NCBI GenBank assembly: GCA_030220185.1
Contig: JASPKZ010007248.1
Location: 496,001-560,000, forward strand
Source: Diploptera punctata
Taxonomy: Eukaryota > Arthropoda > Insecta > Blattodea > Blaberidae
Reading direction: 5' to 3'
Length of the DNA: 64,000 nucleotides
Shown here: positions 30,964-41,963 of the stretch, one piece after another
Layout of the letters: each line of letters starts with the position of its first letter
Numbering within the stretch: position 1 is the first letter of the stretch
The notes under the pieces: generated by a model
The model's input: the letters and a program-made list of their open reading frames with translations, nothing else
Databases searched by the model: none
What the model was told of the DNA's origin: nothing
Translations under genes and position numbers: made by a program

Positions 30964-31071
30964 CCTATTGTGACAGTCGTCCTCAAACTATATTTTTGTA
31001 TAAAATCTAGCTAGGCATTTCGGAATCGGTTCTATTTTCAAAGCTGTTCATTCATTCATATTGGCCGTAGA

Positions 31072-31170
31072 TTAAAGATTCTCCTGGCGCACAACTATCA
31101 TCTATCATATCATCGGGCCTGAACGTCAGAGCCAGAAATGTCGAAAATGACAACCTGGGGTATTGAAAAA
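31072..31170 (+). repeat. SINE-1b tail fragment
   Basis: Holds TTCTCCTGGCGCACAACTAT, ATATCATCGGGCC and CAACCTGGGGTATTGAAAAA, the last part of the long SINE-1 subtype with internal deletion. Confidence 0.6.
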
Positions 31171-31544
31171 AAAAACTTTATCTAATCCATTATCTGGAAG
31201 AAATTTTAAGGCAGTTTTAGGCATGCAATGGTTGACAGTTTCCTTTGACTTGGAAATACCAGGACCCATTTCATAACTTCCACAATTTCATAATACCATT
31301 AAATATAAACAAAAATAAAAAGTAACGAAAAAATATACTAGTAAATTGTCTATTGTATGCTAGGAATGTTGCAATGGAGAACAAATGACTGCTAGCGTCA
31401 TGTTAACCAACATAATACAAGTTTCCGCTATGAGATTGCGTTTTTTTATAAATTTATTCTGTCATTATTAAGTCCTTGTACCAGATACTATTGTTACTCA
31501 TTTTATTTCTTGAGATGAGAAAATGGGCGATTTAGTGTACATCA
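31171..31544. other. Unassigned DNA
   Basis: AT-rich; nothing recognised. Confidence 0.3.
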
Positions 31545-31555
31545 TATTAGTTTAC

Positions 31556-31892
31556 GTCCCGCGCCGTAGCCGAGCGGTTAAGGCAGGGAGCCTTGGCGCA
31601 GAGCTACGGGACTTGCGCTGGTTCGAGTCTCCGTGGGGGAAGAAATTTTCTCATGGTGATTCGGCCAGTATGGGACCGGTGCCCACCCAGCATCGTGATG
31701 CATTTGGGTAGCTACAATAAGTAGCGGCTCCAGGTTGAGAAAACCAGCTATAACGGCTGGGGGACTCGACATGCTGACCACATGTCACCCCTACACTGGC
31801 TGATTATCATCTACCTGACACATGTGGATGTGAGGCCAGCAGTCGGCTGGTCGGCTAAGGGTCTTGTAGGCCTGTCGCGCCAGGAGTTTTTT
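31556..31892 (+). repeat. SINE-3, full-length, 11-bp target duplication
   Basis: Head GTCCCGCGCCGTAGCCGAGC with GGTTAAGG (A box) and GGTTCGAGTC (B box) resembles a Ser/Leu tRNA. The body has TCGGCCAGTATGGGACCGG, GGTTGAGAAAACCAGC and TCACCCCTACACTGGC, and it ends in a T run. TATTAGTTTAC stands on both sides (31545-31555, 31893-31903). Confidence 0.9.
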
Positions 31893-31946
31893 TATTAGTT
31901 TACAGTTTATTAGTTGTTTTAATTAATTGCTATATGCCAAGTTCAG

Positions 31947-32289
31947 TCCCGCGCCGTAGCCGAGTGGCCGAGAAGCCTTGGCGCAGAGCTACGGGATTTG
32001 CGCTGGTTCGAGTCATCATGGGGGAAGACATTTTTCTCATGGAATTTCGGCCAGTATGGGACCGGTGCCCACCCAGCATCGTGAGGCATTTGGGTAGCTA
32101 CAATAAGTAGCGACTCCAGGTTGAGAAAACCAGTTATAACGGCTGGGGGATCCGACATGCTGACCACATGTCACCCCTACACTGGCTAGATGATCGTCTA
32201 CCTCTGTGATTAACACACATGGATGTGAGGCCAGCAGCCGGCGGTCAGCCAAGAGCCTTCTAGGCCTGTTGCGCTTGGAGTTTGTTTGT
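31947..32289 (+). repeat. SINE-3, second copy in tandem orientation
   Basis: Same order as the previous copy from TCCCGCGCCGTAGCC to GCCTGTTGCGCTTGGAG. Flanks TATGCCAAGTTCAGT and TATGCAAGGTTTAGT look like an aged 15-bp target duplication. The target resembles the R1 phrase TATGCCAAGTTTGGTTCC. Confidence 0.85.
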
Positions 32290-32334
32290 ATGCAAGGTTT
32301 AGTTCCGAAAAGAAAAACAAATTCCGGCCACTTG

Positions 32335-32340
<6 letters not shown>

Positions 32341-32376
<36 letters not shown>
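32341..32376. repeat. (TA)n microsatellite
   Basis: About seventeen TA units after CACACACA. Confidence 0.9.
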
Positions 32377-32379
<3 letters not shown>

Positions 32380-32439
32380 GTCCACTACAATGTCAAATAA
32401 AAAACAAAATACAATTTAAAAATAACAATGTCTAATATA

Positions 32440-32705
32440 ACCCGGGTTATTTCGACATTTCTGGTATTCTCTCCTAGCATTGGCGTAATTGTAACCCACT
32501 CTGAAGGCGGAGTTAAGTTACCCCAATGATATGATGGATACATGATAATCAGGCGCGAGGAGAGTTCTTAACCTAAACGTAACCTAAATTCCAGACCATG
32601 GGTAACCACAGGGATAATTCCCTTTAAGGAAAAATTCCTATGCTTTGACCGGGAATCGAACCCGGGACCTAATGAACAGTAGTCAGAAAAGCTTACCACT
32701 AACAC
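32440..32705 (-). repeat. SINE with SINE-1b tail but a different tRNA head
   Basis: Plus-strand order: GACATTTCTGGTATTCTCTC, GGCGTAATTGTAACCCAC, GAGAGTTCTTAACC (all from the SINE-1b tail, minus sense), then CGGGAATCGAACCCGGG as a B box and a new head with AGAAAAGCTTACCACTAACA. The normal SINE-1 middle with TGTCTTACAGGTGAGG is absent. This looks like a recombined or sister SINE family sharing the tail. Confidence 0.6.
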
Positions 32706-33274
32706 ATGAGGCTTTTAAAGTGAGATAAATAAATGCGGTAACGTGTTATTTATGGTCTAATTTCGACCAATGGGCGAACACTAGCCTGAAAAAAATGTCA
32801 GTCGAACTGTAGATAAATTCCTGTATAATGGTAATGTCTTTTCTGTAACAGGAATCATAGACTGTCATTTGCATTAGGGCAGCCCAAAACCCTTTACATG
32901 GTTACAACAAACAGCTATGGAACGGAATATGGCAGGAAGATAACTGACCTGAACTGAATCGATATCAGCGAGTTGTTTGTAGAAATGAATGGAGAAAAAA
33001 CACGTCACAGTAAACAACATGTTATTACGTAAGCTTTCAAATGTCAAGAGACTTACCCATGTCTGCAGAAGCCATTTTATCAACATCTGCTGCATGGCGG
33101 CCGTTGATACGCATCACTATCTTCACAAACTACACACTCCATTCGAAAAACAAATTCACATCATTGTTGTAACACGTGACTGCCAAATGACGCAATCTCA
33201 CTTCAATCACATCCGCTCCACACCTGCAACAAATAAACCAATTATATTTAATTTATATCTGTAGATATAAATAA
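32706..33274. other. Unassigned DNA
   Basis: An open frame of 91 residues (32989-33264) has no motif I know. Nothing else recognised. Confidence 0.3.
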
Positions 33275-33738
33275 GAAAATGCAGAAATTTCAACATATTT
33301 GTGGAACAATCAGACGAACACTGAGGAACAAAGTAAGAAAGGATACGCAGCTAAGATTTTACCCAACGATGGCACTACCAGTGGTGATGTATGGAAGTGA
33401 GGCCTGGGTCCTGAAGGAAAAAGAAAAAAATAAAATTCAGGCAGCGGAAATGAGCTTCCTACGGGTTGTGAAAGGTTGTACAAGAGAAAAACATATTAGA
33501 AATGAGAATATTAGAGAGGAACTAAAAGTACAACCACTTCTTCAACAAATAGAACACAGGAAGAATTGGATAGAACATCTGCAAAGAATGACAGGATACG
33601 ATACCAAAGATGGTAGTGATGTATAATCCTGGAGGACGAAGATCGGTAGGAAGACCAAGAAAGCACAGGGCTGAACATATGTGAGATCGGAACAGGCAAA
33701 GACCTAATCCGTGAAGTTGATGACGATGAAATTTAATT
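33275..33738 (+). pseudogene. LINE-C (RTE-like) C-terminal remnant
   Basis: A 115-residue frame reads HICGTIRRTLRNKVRKDTQL, RFYPTMALPVVMYGSEAW, IQAAEMSFLRVVKGCTR and WIEHLQRMTGYDTK. It is the end of ORF2, after the RT palm, followed by GRRSVGRPRKH-like residues in another frame and a (GATGAC)-type tail at 33717-33732. The upstream RT is missing. Confidence 0.75.
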
Positions 33739-34660
33739 TACTAGCTAATACCCGGCGTGCGTTGCTACAACTAAATAAATTAAATATTAAAGGTTAATTA
33801 AATTGTATGGTATACGCTGAGACGAATCAAACCATGGCGATTGCTAGTCAGTTTTTAATTTCAGACTTCAGGTAAACCTACACTTCGAATTGTCGGATTT
33901 CGCTCATTTTGGAAAATACCTACCTCGGAATATTTTAATAGGATATACCGAGTTTCGTTGTGAAACATTGAAAAATGTGACCGCTAGAGTGATTTTTCAA
34001 TTTTCACTTCAGGTATACTCCTACACCTTATGGTTTTAGAGGGTCCAATTGTGAATCTAAACCATCCACGGACTCAACCAGAAAAACAAAACAAAAATTC
34101 ATCAAAATAGGTCTAGTCGTTTAGGCAACTTTTAATTTCGCATTTCAAGTAAACCTCCACTTTTAATTGTCAGATTTCGCTCATTTTTTGAAAGTAACTA
34201 CCTCGGTTTATTTTAATAGGATATACTGAGTTTCGTTGTGAAAAATAAAAAATTGCGACCGCTAGAGCGAGTTTTTAATTTTCACTTCAGGTGAACTCCT
34301 ACACCAAATGGTTTTAGAAAGTTCAATTGTGAAACTAAACCATCCAGGGACCTACTAAATCACACACAAAACATTTCATCAAAATAGGTCAAGTCGTTTA
34401 GGCGGTTTTTAATTTCGGATTACAGGTGTCGGATTTCACTCATTTTTGGAGAATATCTACCTCGGTTCGTTTTAATTGGATGTACTGAATTTCGTTGTGA
34501 AACGTCGAAAAATGTGACTGCTAGAGTGATTTTTATATTTTCACTGTAGGAGAACTCCAACATCTAATGGTTTTAAAGGGTTCAATATTGTGAATCTAAA
34601 CCATCCAGGGAACTACTCAAACATGTACAAAAAGTCAGTCGTTTGTGAGGAGTAGAATGA
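33739..34660 (+). repeat. R1 repeat, copy c, with three internal tandem units
   Basis: Starts TTTACTAGCTAATACCCGGC and GTGCGTTGCTACAACTAAAT, then TGAGACGAATCAAACC. From 33851 a unit of about 275 bases repeats three times (starts near 33851, 34132 and 34404); each holds TTTTTAATTTC, TTTCGCTCATTTT, CCGCTAGAG or TGCTAGAG, and AAACCATCCA. R1 copies elsewhere have one unit. Confidence 0.75.
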
Positions 34661-34747
34661 CAAACACAGGTAGAGAAGAATTATACATATAAAGATAATT
34701 ATGAAAAATTGATAATTACGAATTTACAAGTCCTAACTGAATATAAC

Positions 34748-37025
34748 TAGAGCCCGGATTGTGTGTATTTAGGCCCTAAATATTCTGTTGCTGCGTATGT
34801 AGTTATAAAAAAGCTAAAATGTCGACAAATTAAACTGAAAAAGCCCTTATTCCGAAGTTTTAAAATACAAATTTTTACATATTTCGAACTACAATACATA
34901 TTTCACACTGTAGTACATAATTTTACATATTTTAATATTTTTTGCGGAATTATTATAAATCTTCATCAGTCCCATTAATTTTCGTTACACAGCAAGAAAG
35001 GAAAAACAACTGTAATTTTTACACGCTTTATATTAGCTTGACCTGTATCTATCTATCTATCTATGTAACGGAATTTTTCAACGCGATTTTCACCCACTTA
35101 AAATCATTGGATCGACTTGAAACTTTGTATACTTGTAGAGGACCCGTGACAATACAATAATTTCATATTTATTATTATTGTGCTTCTCATGCATTGTCGT
35201 CAATCACATACATTTCCGCTGCATTTAAAGCTAAATTGTACGAGCTCGTTGCGGACAACAATGACTTTTTTAAACATTTTTTCTTCCTTGTTCTCAAACG
35301 TTTCAGAATTTATAACAGTCTGTTGCATTTAATTTAACCATGGCACCGGCTGCGTCTTCGTTGTCTTCAAAGATAACAACGTGGATTTCTGTTGACAGTG
35401 CTTTAATAACTGATGGTAAAACAGTCCTCTGCCAAACTTGTGATAAACGTATTGGGTGTACGATGAAATTTCAAATTGAACAACATTTACGAAGTAATCT
35501 GCATATTAAAAATAAACAACGAGCTTCTTCAAAGGAACAGGTACTACTTACACAGTTGCAGGGACAGCCCACATCATTTAATAGTGAATTTGACAACGAG
35601 CTGTGTATGGCGTTGGTTGCAGGGAACATACTCTGGAACAAACTTCAGGTACCTGAATTTAAACATTTCTTACAAAAATACTGCAACCGCAACATTCCCG
35701 ACGAGATCACTCTCAGGTAGAATTACTTGGATTCTTGTTATGTTGACATATTAGAAAAAATCAGGATTGACATAGTCAACTCGCCTATATGGCTTTCTGC
35801 TGATGAGACGGCGGATGCTGCAGGCCGTTTCATCACTAATCTAATTGTGGGCAATATGGACTCTGAAGCTGCATCAAATCCCTACTTGATTTATTGTAAA
35901 CCTTTGGAGGTAACAAATAGTTCAACAATTGCTAGATTTATTAATGATGGACTTAAGGTACTATGGCTAGATGGCGTAAAAGAAGAGAGGGCCCTACTGA
36001 TGTACACAGATGCAGCTCCATACATGTTAAAAGCGGGGAAATCGCTTACTGTATTTTATCGAAACTTAGTGCATGTTACATATACGGCTTATGTATTGCA
36101 ACGAGTGGCAGAGACAGTTAGACATGAATTCGCAGAAGTAAATACACTGATATCAGCAACGAAGAAGGTTTTCTTAAAATGTCCTTATCGTGTACAACGC
36201 TACAAGGAGCAGCTATCTGATGTACCTCTGCGTCCAGAGTCAATGATAACAAGGTGGGCAACATGGATGGAAGCTGTAATTTTCTACAGTAAGCACTTCG
36301 AAGCTGTGAAGTGAGTGATTGAGAACTTTTCTTCTGATCTTGCAGTGCGTGTGAGTGAATCCTTGTTAGCATTCAACAGTTTTAAAGTGCTCAGTTCAGT
36401 TTCATACATCGCAAGTCACTTCAGCTGACTCCCAACAGTATCAAGAAACTGGAAACTTCAGGTATGCCTCTCCAAGAAGCTGTGGAAATAATGGAAGATG
36501 CAGTTCAAAAGGTCAGTGTAGTACCAGGCGAAGTGGGTGGTGTAGTTTCCACTAAACTGCAGTATGTGTTAAACAAGATCCCTGGATACCCAACTCTTGT
36601 TACTCTTTCTCGCTTATTTAATTGTGAAAATGTAGAACCCCCTGAGAATATTATTCCTAGCACAGTCCCTCTCTATAAATATGCACCGTTGACTTCTTGC
36701 GAAGTTGAGCGATCTTTTTTAATTTACAAATACATATTGTCAGACAGAAGACTGTGCATGACAACAGAACGTTAGGAAAAAGTATATTATAATTAATAAT
36801 TGTGGACACCGATACAATGTTTCTTAAATGCTTGAATGGTTGAATTGATTAAAAATTAACATAGAGATTTGACTATGTGGACTTCTTTTTTTTTTATAGC
36901 AAAGAAATTACATTTTGGATTTTACATATACTTGCTTTATTACATATTTATTTACATATTTCACAATATTTGGTTACATATTTATTAATTTGATATTACA
37001 TAAAATCCGGGCCCTAAATAGCTCT
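34748..37025 (+). mobile_element. hAT-superfamily DNA transposon
   Basis: Short imperfect inverted ends share GCCCGGATT (left GAGCCCGGATTGTGTG, right minus strand GGCCCGGATTTTATG), with TAGAGC and TATTTAGG near both tips. It encloses a broken hAT transposase. No clean 8-bp target duplication was found. The right side abuts a LINE-B 3' end at 37025. Confidence 0.7.
35340..36775 (+). pseudogene. hAT transposase, broken
   Basis: Starts MAPAASSLSSKITTWISVD after a clear upstream stop region. Residues 20-60 hold a BED-like zinc finger: LCQTCDKRI with C-x2-C and HLRSNLH with H-x5-H, like CGGBP1-type proteins. A TAG at 35718 stops the first frame but the same frame goes on with PIWLSADETADAAGRF, the conserved first catalytic Asp region, and LLMYTDAAPYMLKAG. 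A TGA at 36312 and a frameshift near 36425 follow. The C-terminal end from 36464 carries YAPLTSCEVERSFLIYK and ILSDRRLCMTTE, the hAT dimerisation block. About 480 residues in all, typical for a short hAT. Dead copy; only two stops and one frameshift, so moderately young. Confidence 0.85.
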
Positions 37026-37105
37026 AACTTACTGGCACTATCGAAAACGTAGGTTCATGGCCGCGCGGACATAACCTCTCCATACATCCCTAACCTAACG
37101 CAATT
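37026..37105 (-). repeat. LINE-B 3' end fragment
   Basis: Minus strand has GGGATGTATGGAGAGG, CCGCGCGGCCATGAACC and GATAGTGCCAGTAAGTTA. Confidence 0.8.
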
Positions 37106-37121
37106 TGTTAATTGATACCCT

Positions 37122-37285
37122 GCAAGACGGAAGATCACCACCTTTTATATCATCGTGACATTGCAACTCCGCCTTCCAGACGCCCCAACCTCAGAAGTGG
37201 ATTAAAATATTCCATGCCAAAAGAATACCAGAAATGTCGTAATGACAACTTGGTGCAATTGAGAGGAAAAAAAAAACATTTACGG
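37122..37285 (+). repeat. SINE-1b tail fragment
   Basis: Contains ATATCATCGTGACATTGC, AACTCCGCCTTCCAGACGCC and AATGTCGTAATGACAACTTG, matching the 13560-13670 tail. Confidence 0.65.
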
Positions 37286-37444
37286 AGCGAATTGGTTCCA
37301 ACAGAAAAACTCGGGAGACCTCAGGTTAAAATCCCGATGCTCATCAGCCTGACATTGTTTTCTGGTTTTCGTTACTCGTTAAGGAAGTCTGTTGGTGGTC
37401 TAGTGGTTAGCACACTCGCTTCTTTAATTCAAATACCTACATAA
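37286..37444. other. Unassigned DNA with possible tRNA-like bases
   Basis: GTTGGTGGTCTAGTGGTTAG at 37391-37410 looks like a tRNA A box, but no B box follows before the next element. Confidence 0.35.
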
Positions 37445-37870
37445 TGGTGTCCCAAAAAATTATTTTTAACGCATAGCCTCTTAATTTATTTATATGATGT
37501 TAAAACAAAATTATAAGTACAATTTGGTGCACGTAGGCCCGTGCCGACTTGCTTCGAAACACGTCATTTTGCTAACTTTGGAAACGAAATTTGAATGTTT
37601 TTTTTTATTGTAAAATAGTAAATAGTTAAACGTTTTGTGTATATTGATGTTTTATTTTCTAAATAAAGTTTTAGTTCTAGAATCCTTCTATACTAACCCA
37701 GTACAAATTTTCATGTCTTGTGTTTGGCAGGAAGTCGGCACGGGTTCTCAAGATCCAATGACAATTATATTTGTTATTTGAGTTATTAAGGTCAAACAGA
37801 AAAAAATTAGGTATGCGTATTTGATTTTGCGAAAAAAAAAAACTTTTTTGTCTTGTGACACCCTAACCTA
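37445..37870. mobile_element. M11, mariner-like MITE candidate
   Basis: Tips GGTGTCCCAAAA (left) and the minus-strand GGGTGTCACAAGACAAAAA (right) are partly inverted and both lie next to TA. A second inverted pair, CCCGTGCCGACTT and its inverse, lies 85-140 bases further in. No coding capacity. Confidence 0.45.
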
Positions 37871-37999
37871 CATAAACAAAATTTCAGATAAAAATTATTA
37901 ATTACATTTTAAAACTACTTTTGCTTGAGAAAATAATTGGCATTATTAACATCAAAAAGTCAGTCACGCAGGAAATGCGTGAACTAAGCAAATTCGAAG

Positions 38000-38085
38000 T
38001 ATCTACCTTTCGTTAATTAAATCATAATATATCCAGTTTCGTTGCGAAAAAAACAACGTGGTGACTTCTAGAGCTACTGTTGTGT
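38000..38085 (+). repeat. R1 fragment
   Basis: GTTAATTAAATCATAATATA, CCAGTTTCGTTGCGAAAA and GTGACTTCTAGAGCTA are decayed R1 blocks. Confidence 0.5.
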
Positions 38086-38089
38086 TGTC

Positions 38090-38278
38090 TCGGAGGAGGC
38101 CCTGGCATTAAGCTTATCACTCATTTGGTGAGGCCCTCCATGTCCTTGTGCGGTCAAAAACGTATTTGTATGATCTATAGTTAAAACCCCTCTCCCGACA
38201 GGTCGTGTCACTGTAAGGTCCGGGTGGCGTGTGGCACGTAAAAGTGCCTATAAGATAAGAGGTTAAACTGCGTTAACG
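38090..38278 (+). repeat. SINE-5 type repeat copy
   Basis: Best preserved member: GTGTCTCGGAGGAGGCCC, GAGGCCCTCCATGTCCTTGT, TCTCCCGACAGGTCGTGTCA and GGCACGTAAAAGTGCC (a perfect small palindrome). Confidence 0.6.
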
Positions 38279-38324
38279 GAATGTAATGGAATATTATTTT
38301 AAAGTTAAATTAGATTTCTTCGTC

Positions 38325-38585
38325 TTCTTCTTCTAGCTCTACAGCCCTTTAGGACCCTTGCTGCTGTTAAGACACTCTTCATGCATCCCTGTCCAACGCA
38401 CTCCTTCTCCATCCCAGACCCCGAGCTTTGGGAGGTACTCCTATACTCCATCCATCCATCTCAGCTTCGGTCTTTTTCCATCTGGCCTCAGTAGTGTAAA
38501 CTTTAGAGCGAGTGAGTGGTATTCTCCTCCTCCTCCATTCTCATTATATGACCCACCCATCTCAGTCTGACAGTTTTAATAACAT
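38325..38585 (-). pseudogene. LINE C-terminal remnant
   Basis: Minus strand reads KFTLLRPDGKRPKLRWMDGV, then LPKLGVWDGEGVRWTGMHEE and NSSKGPKGL, the typical last 80 residues of a LINE ORF2 (RPxLRWxDxV). One stop inside. Family unclear. Confidence 0.6.
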
Positions 38586-38591
38586 TTTTGT

Positions 38592-39310
38592 GCCATAATG
38601 CGTTCTGTCGTACTTACAGCAAAGACTACAATGATTGAAAGTTGATTTCCTAAATTTCGGGGTTGCCAACCTAAATAACTGTACTGCAATATTACATATT
38701 ACCTACCTCGTGCGGGAAGTAAAACCACTGCCCTTTATGTATACTACGTACAATGTATATACAAAAATATATCCAAAAGGTACGCCGTAGCGTAGTGGTT
38801 AAGGCACTGAGCTACAAGCCGGAGGGTCGAGGGTTCAAGTCCCGTTGGGGTCAGGATTTTTAAACTGACCCAAACCCTCTGGCGGCACTATGGCCCTGGG
38901 GTCGACTCAGCATCTAACGTAAATGAGTACCAGACGCTTGTTCTGGGGGTAAAGGCGGCCGTCACGCAGGGCTGACAACCCGGCTGACATAAAGTGCCCC
39001 AAGGGTCTCCTGAGGCCTGTTGTGGGATCACTTTACTTTACTTTAGTGTTAATATACATTATACGACACAAATCACAGCATTTTAAATTAACTGAACTTG
39101 ATTTGAAACAATATATAACAATAAATACGTACTTGCCGCCATTTAATTACTGACTGGTGTCACGCTTGCTGTAGTCTCAAGTAAGTTTTCGGCATTTACC
39201 GTATAAACATTGGTCACACTGTTAACGTTAGTCAGTTGTTAATAATGAATACAAATATTTCCAAGAAAGGTGTTATTATTTTACTATTGTTTGTTATTTT
39301 GAAAACACCA
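38592..39310 (-). repeat. R3 repeat, copy b, split by SINE-2
   Basis: GGGGTTGCCAACCTAAATAA, GTGCGGGAAGTAAAACCACT, CATTATACGACACAAATCAC, GCCATTTAATTACTGACTGG and CACTGTTAACGTTAGTC occur in reverse of copy a. Interrupted at 38778-39045. Confidence 0.7.
38778..39045 (+). repeat. SINE-2 copy in R3
   Basis: Begins GGTACGCCGTAGCGTAGTGG with GTTAAGGCACTGAGC (A box), GGGTTCAAGTCCCG (B box), and ends GGGATCACTTTACTTTACTT. A deletion joins AAAGTGCC directly to CCAAGGGTCTCC, about 40 bases shorter than other copies. Head is well preserved. Confidence 0.85.
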
Positions 39311-39464
39311 TCGTGTAAAAAAAAAATGTACAACGCACGTTTGTGAAGTGTTTTACAGAATCTCGCTATCGCTCTGTTTTTTAGTCATATCGTCGCTTCT
39401 GTAAAAGTCACTTCCCAACCTCGCATTTTTATATACTATTACAATATCTGGATCTGAGTACAAG

Positions 39465-40318
39465 TTATATATCGCTCATTTGCTGCAACAACGTCATAAC
39501 TCAAAAATTGACGATTTTGAGTTATTGGTACTACATGAAAGACAAAACTCATTTCTACATTCAGGAACAACGACATAAGCTATTGTATACAATGAGTTGG
39601 TGTAGTAATTTCATATTTATGACTATTTAACTCATGCCACAAATGCTAGTCAATGATCAATCACGTTTCAATATGAATGTTGTTTTACAACCAATGACAG
39701 TCGTGTTTCACCTCGCTCTTTATCGATTTCTCTTTATCAGCTCCTGCTTTTGTGATAAAGAAAGCTCCTCCTTTTTAATGTTCTGAACAGGTCAAAGCAT
39801 TATTTTTCTCCAACAAATACACTGAATATAGCAAATAATGAACAGATTCCTTGATTTTACTGAGTTGTTTACTAAAAAATAAATGAATAACCCATAATGT
39901 TAATTATGATATATAGTTTGATGTGTTTCATTATTTCTCCACTTGGGTGCACTCTTACAATATTGCGATTTTATTTGGCAATAAATAATATGATCAAGCA
40001 GTAGTGAATGAACATAACCTCACATTTCTGATTTGTTTTCAAACATCGCCGTTTACATTAAACATATAACTATTTTAGAATAACTATAGATAGTTAAACA
40101 ATGATTTGTGAGTAAATAGCTTAATTTTATTTGTTAAATAGTCCTAACAAATGCCACGAGTGATTTCCAAATTATCGATAAATTGGAAATCACTCGTGGA
40201 ATTACTTATGAGAAATACAGGCAAAGTTATATGCATTTCAAACCATTAAATGTTTCTCCTGAAAAACTATTTTTTTTTAGTTATGACGTGTTGCAGCAAA
40301 TGAGCGATATTATCCGCC
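39465..40318. mobile_element. Composite flanked by inverted GCTCATTTGCTGCAAC ends
   Basis: ATCGCTCATTTGCTGCAACA at 39471 recurs inverted at 40279-40305. These about 35-base inverted parts lie outside an M1 copy (39624-40205), so M1 may have entered a larger TIR element or both ends belong to an M1 variant. Confidence 0.45.
39624..40205 (-). repeat. M1 repeat copy with palindromic end
   Basis: Tip GACTATTTAACTCATGCCAC, then CAGTCGTGTTTCACC, AGCTCCTGCTTTTGTGATAA, GGGTGCACTCTTACAATATT and AACATCGCCGTTTACATT. The right end is a palindrome: CCACGAGTGATTTCC and GGAAATCACTCGTGG around AAATTATCGATAAATT. Confidence 0.75.
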
Positions 40319-40818
40319 ATCCCAGGAACATCCTCAATATTTAATGGACGCAACATTTTAATAACGTGGGGTAGCCCAATTAGAATCAAAGATGCAATTT
40401 TTTTTATTACGAGTTACTTTTTACTTCTCTAAACAGCCTTAAAGTTGCTGTAAGTGAACTTACGGAATGAAGCACATTTTATAACGTAATAAAGATTGTC
40501 ATAGCAACACACACATTTATATTGGTGACGTAATGCAGGCACTCCTCGCGAGGTGATTGCCAGGGCCGTGTTTATTTTAAACAAATAGATAACTTACACA
40601 ACCATAATGTAATTATCCTTGAAAATGAGAAAGGAAGGTAAATTCGCTTATCATAATCTCCACTAAAATCTATGACTCCATAATGTGCCCTTCGCTATCC
40701 CGCCATTAAGTTGTAATATCAGATAATGTGATAAGCATAAACAGATTAGACATAAGCTCAACTTTGTTATTATGCATCTCAACTTCATTAAAGATAATAT
40801 TAAGTTAAATATAATATA

Positions 40819-40828
<10 letters not shown>
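40319..40828. other. Unassigned DNA
   Basis: No family recognised. CACTCCTCGCGAGGTGATTG at 40538 is a small imperfect palindrome. Confidence 0.3.

Positions 40829-40862
<34 letters not shown>
40829..40862. repeat. (CT)n microsatellite
   Basis: Seventeen CT units. Confidence 0.9.
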
Positions 40863-40864
<2 letters not shown>

Positions 40865-40959
40865 CTGTTTAAATTGAATAAGTAAAGAGTAAGATTTTAA
40901 AATATCTGTAAAGAAGACAAAAGCAATGGCCTTTTTAGGAAAGTCTCCCGTAAGATCGA

Positions 40960-41531
40960 AAATAATAATAGAAAATAAACATCTATCACAGTGCTGAATT
41001 TTAATTATCTAAGTTGTGAATTGTCTTCTGGATATGGAACAAGAAATGATATAGACAATAAATAAATTATCAAAATTTCAAATGATATGTTGCACCATTC
41101 ATAGAACACTGAAACATAAAACAAGGATGAGTACAAGATTAGACGGGTATCCACAAAAACGATGGCGGAACCGGTACTGTTTATAACGGTAGTGAGTCCT
41201 GGGGAATCAAATAAGAGGAGTTCGAGTAGAATACAAAGTGCTGAAATGACCTTTCTAAGAAGGACCAAAGGATGCACAAAATTGGACCACATAAAAATGA
41301 AGAAATACGAAGTGTATTAGAAATATATTCAATAAATGATGGAATTCAACAACACTTCGTCGGCTGGGAACATCATATTCAGAGAATGGAAGAAACAAGA
41401 TTGCCCAAGATAGCATATCATTATAAACCAAAGGGATTAAGGGATGTATGAAGAGTTGGAAGGAATCATTGTGAATTCGAAACAGGCAAATCGCCTAGAC
41501 CTTGAAGTTGAGATGAAATGAAGAAGATGAT
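40960..41531 (+). pseudogene. LINE-C (RTE-like) C-terminal remnant
   Basis: Decayed frames read DMLHHS-type finger residues, then RVQSAEMTFLRRTKGCTKLD-like and HIQRMEETRLPKIAYHYKPK, followed by ANRLDLEVE and a GAAGATGATG tail. The order equals 33275-33738. Many stops. Confidence 0.65.
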
Positions 41532-41559
41532 GATATAAAACCGCTATTCTCCCAGTTAT

Positions 41560-41560
<1 letters not shown>

Positions 41561-41591
<31 letters not shown>
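41561..41591. repeat. (TA)n microsatellite next to a LINE-B scrap
   Basis: A LINE-B scrap (CTATTCTCCCAGTTATGTTT, about 41537-41560) is followed by about fifteen TA units. Confidence 0.8.
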
Positions 41592-41597
<6 letters not shown>

Positions 41598-41615
41598 TAT
41601 GATAAGAAAAATAAA

Positions 41616-41686
41616 TGCCTGGACGGGATTCGAACCCGGATCTCTGAGTCTGTACCTCAGAGTGATATCCATTACACTACCAGGCG
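41616..41686 (-). tRNA. tRNA-like sequence, left arm, anticodon position ACA
   Basis: On the minus strand it has GCCTGG pairing with CCAGGC, D arm GTGTAATGGATATCAC, anticodon stem CTGAG/CTCAG around GTACAGA, and T arm CCGGGTTCGAATCCCG. Canonical positions T8, A14, G18 and T33 fit. T run follows the 3' end. Repeat-borne, so most likely a pseudo-tRNA. Confidence 0.55.
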
Positions 41687-41963
41687 AATCCAATTCAAAC
41701 ACTTATTTTTCTTATATATGTATTATACTCTTCATTATTACTAGATGTCGCGAGAACACTGTCTTCACTGCCATCTAGTAGCTGACTATATCAAGTAAGC
41801 AAATTAAAGAGAATATTTATTTTACTTTATAGCAGTGACGCTTTAATTTGCTTACTTGTTATAGTCAGCTACTAGATGGCAGTGAAGACAGTGTTCTCGC
41901 GACATCTAGTAATAATGGAGAGTATAATACATATATAAGAAAAATAAGTGTTTGAATTGGATT

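Noticed and set aside
31578..32167. Two similar 67-74 residue minus-strand proteins
   Set aside because: They are antisense readings of two SINE-3 copies, the same reading that forms the false N-terminus of the Penelope frame.
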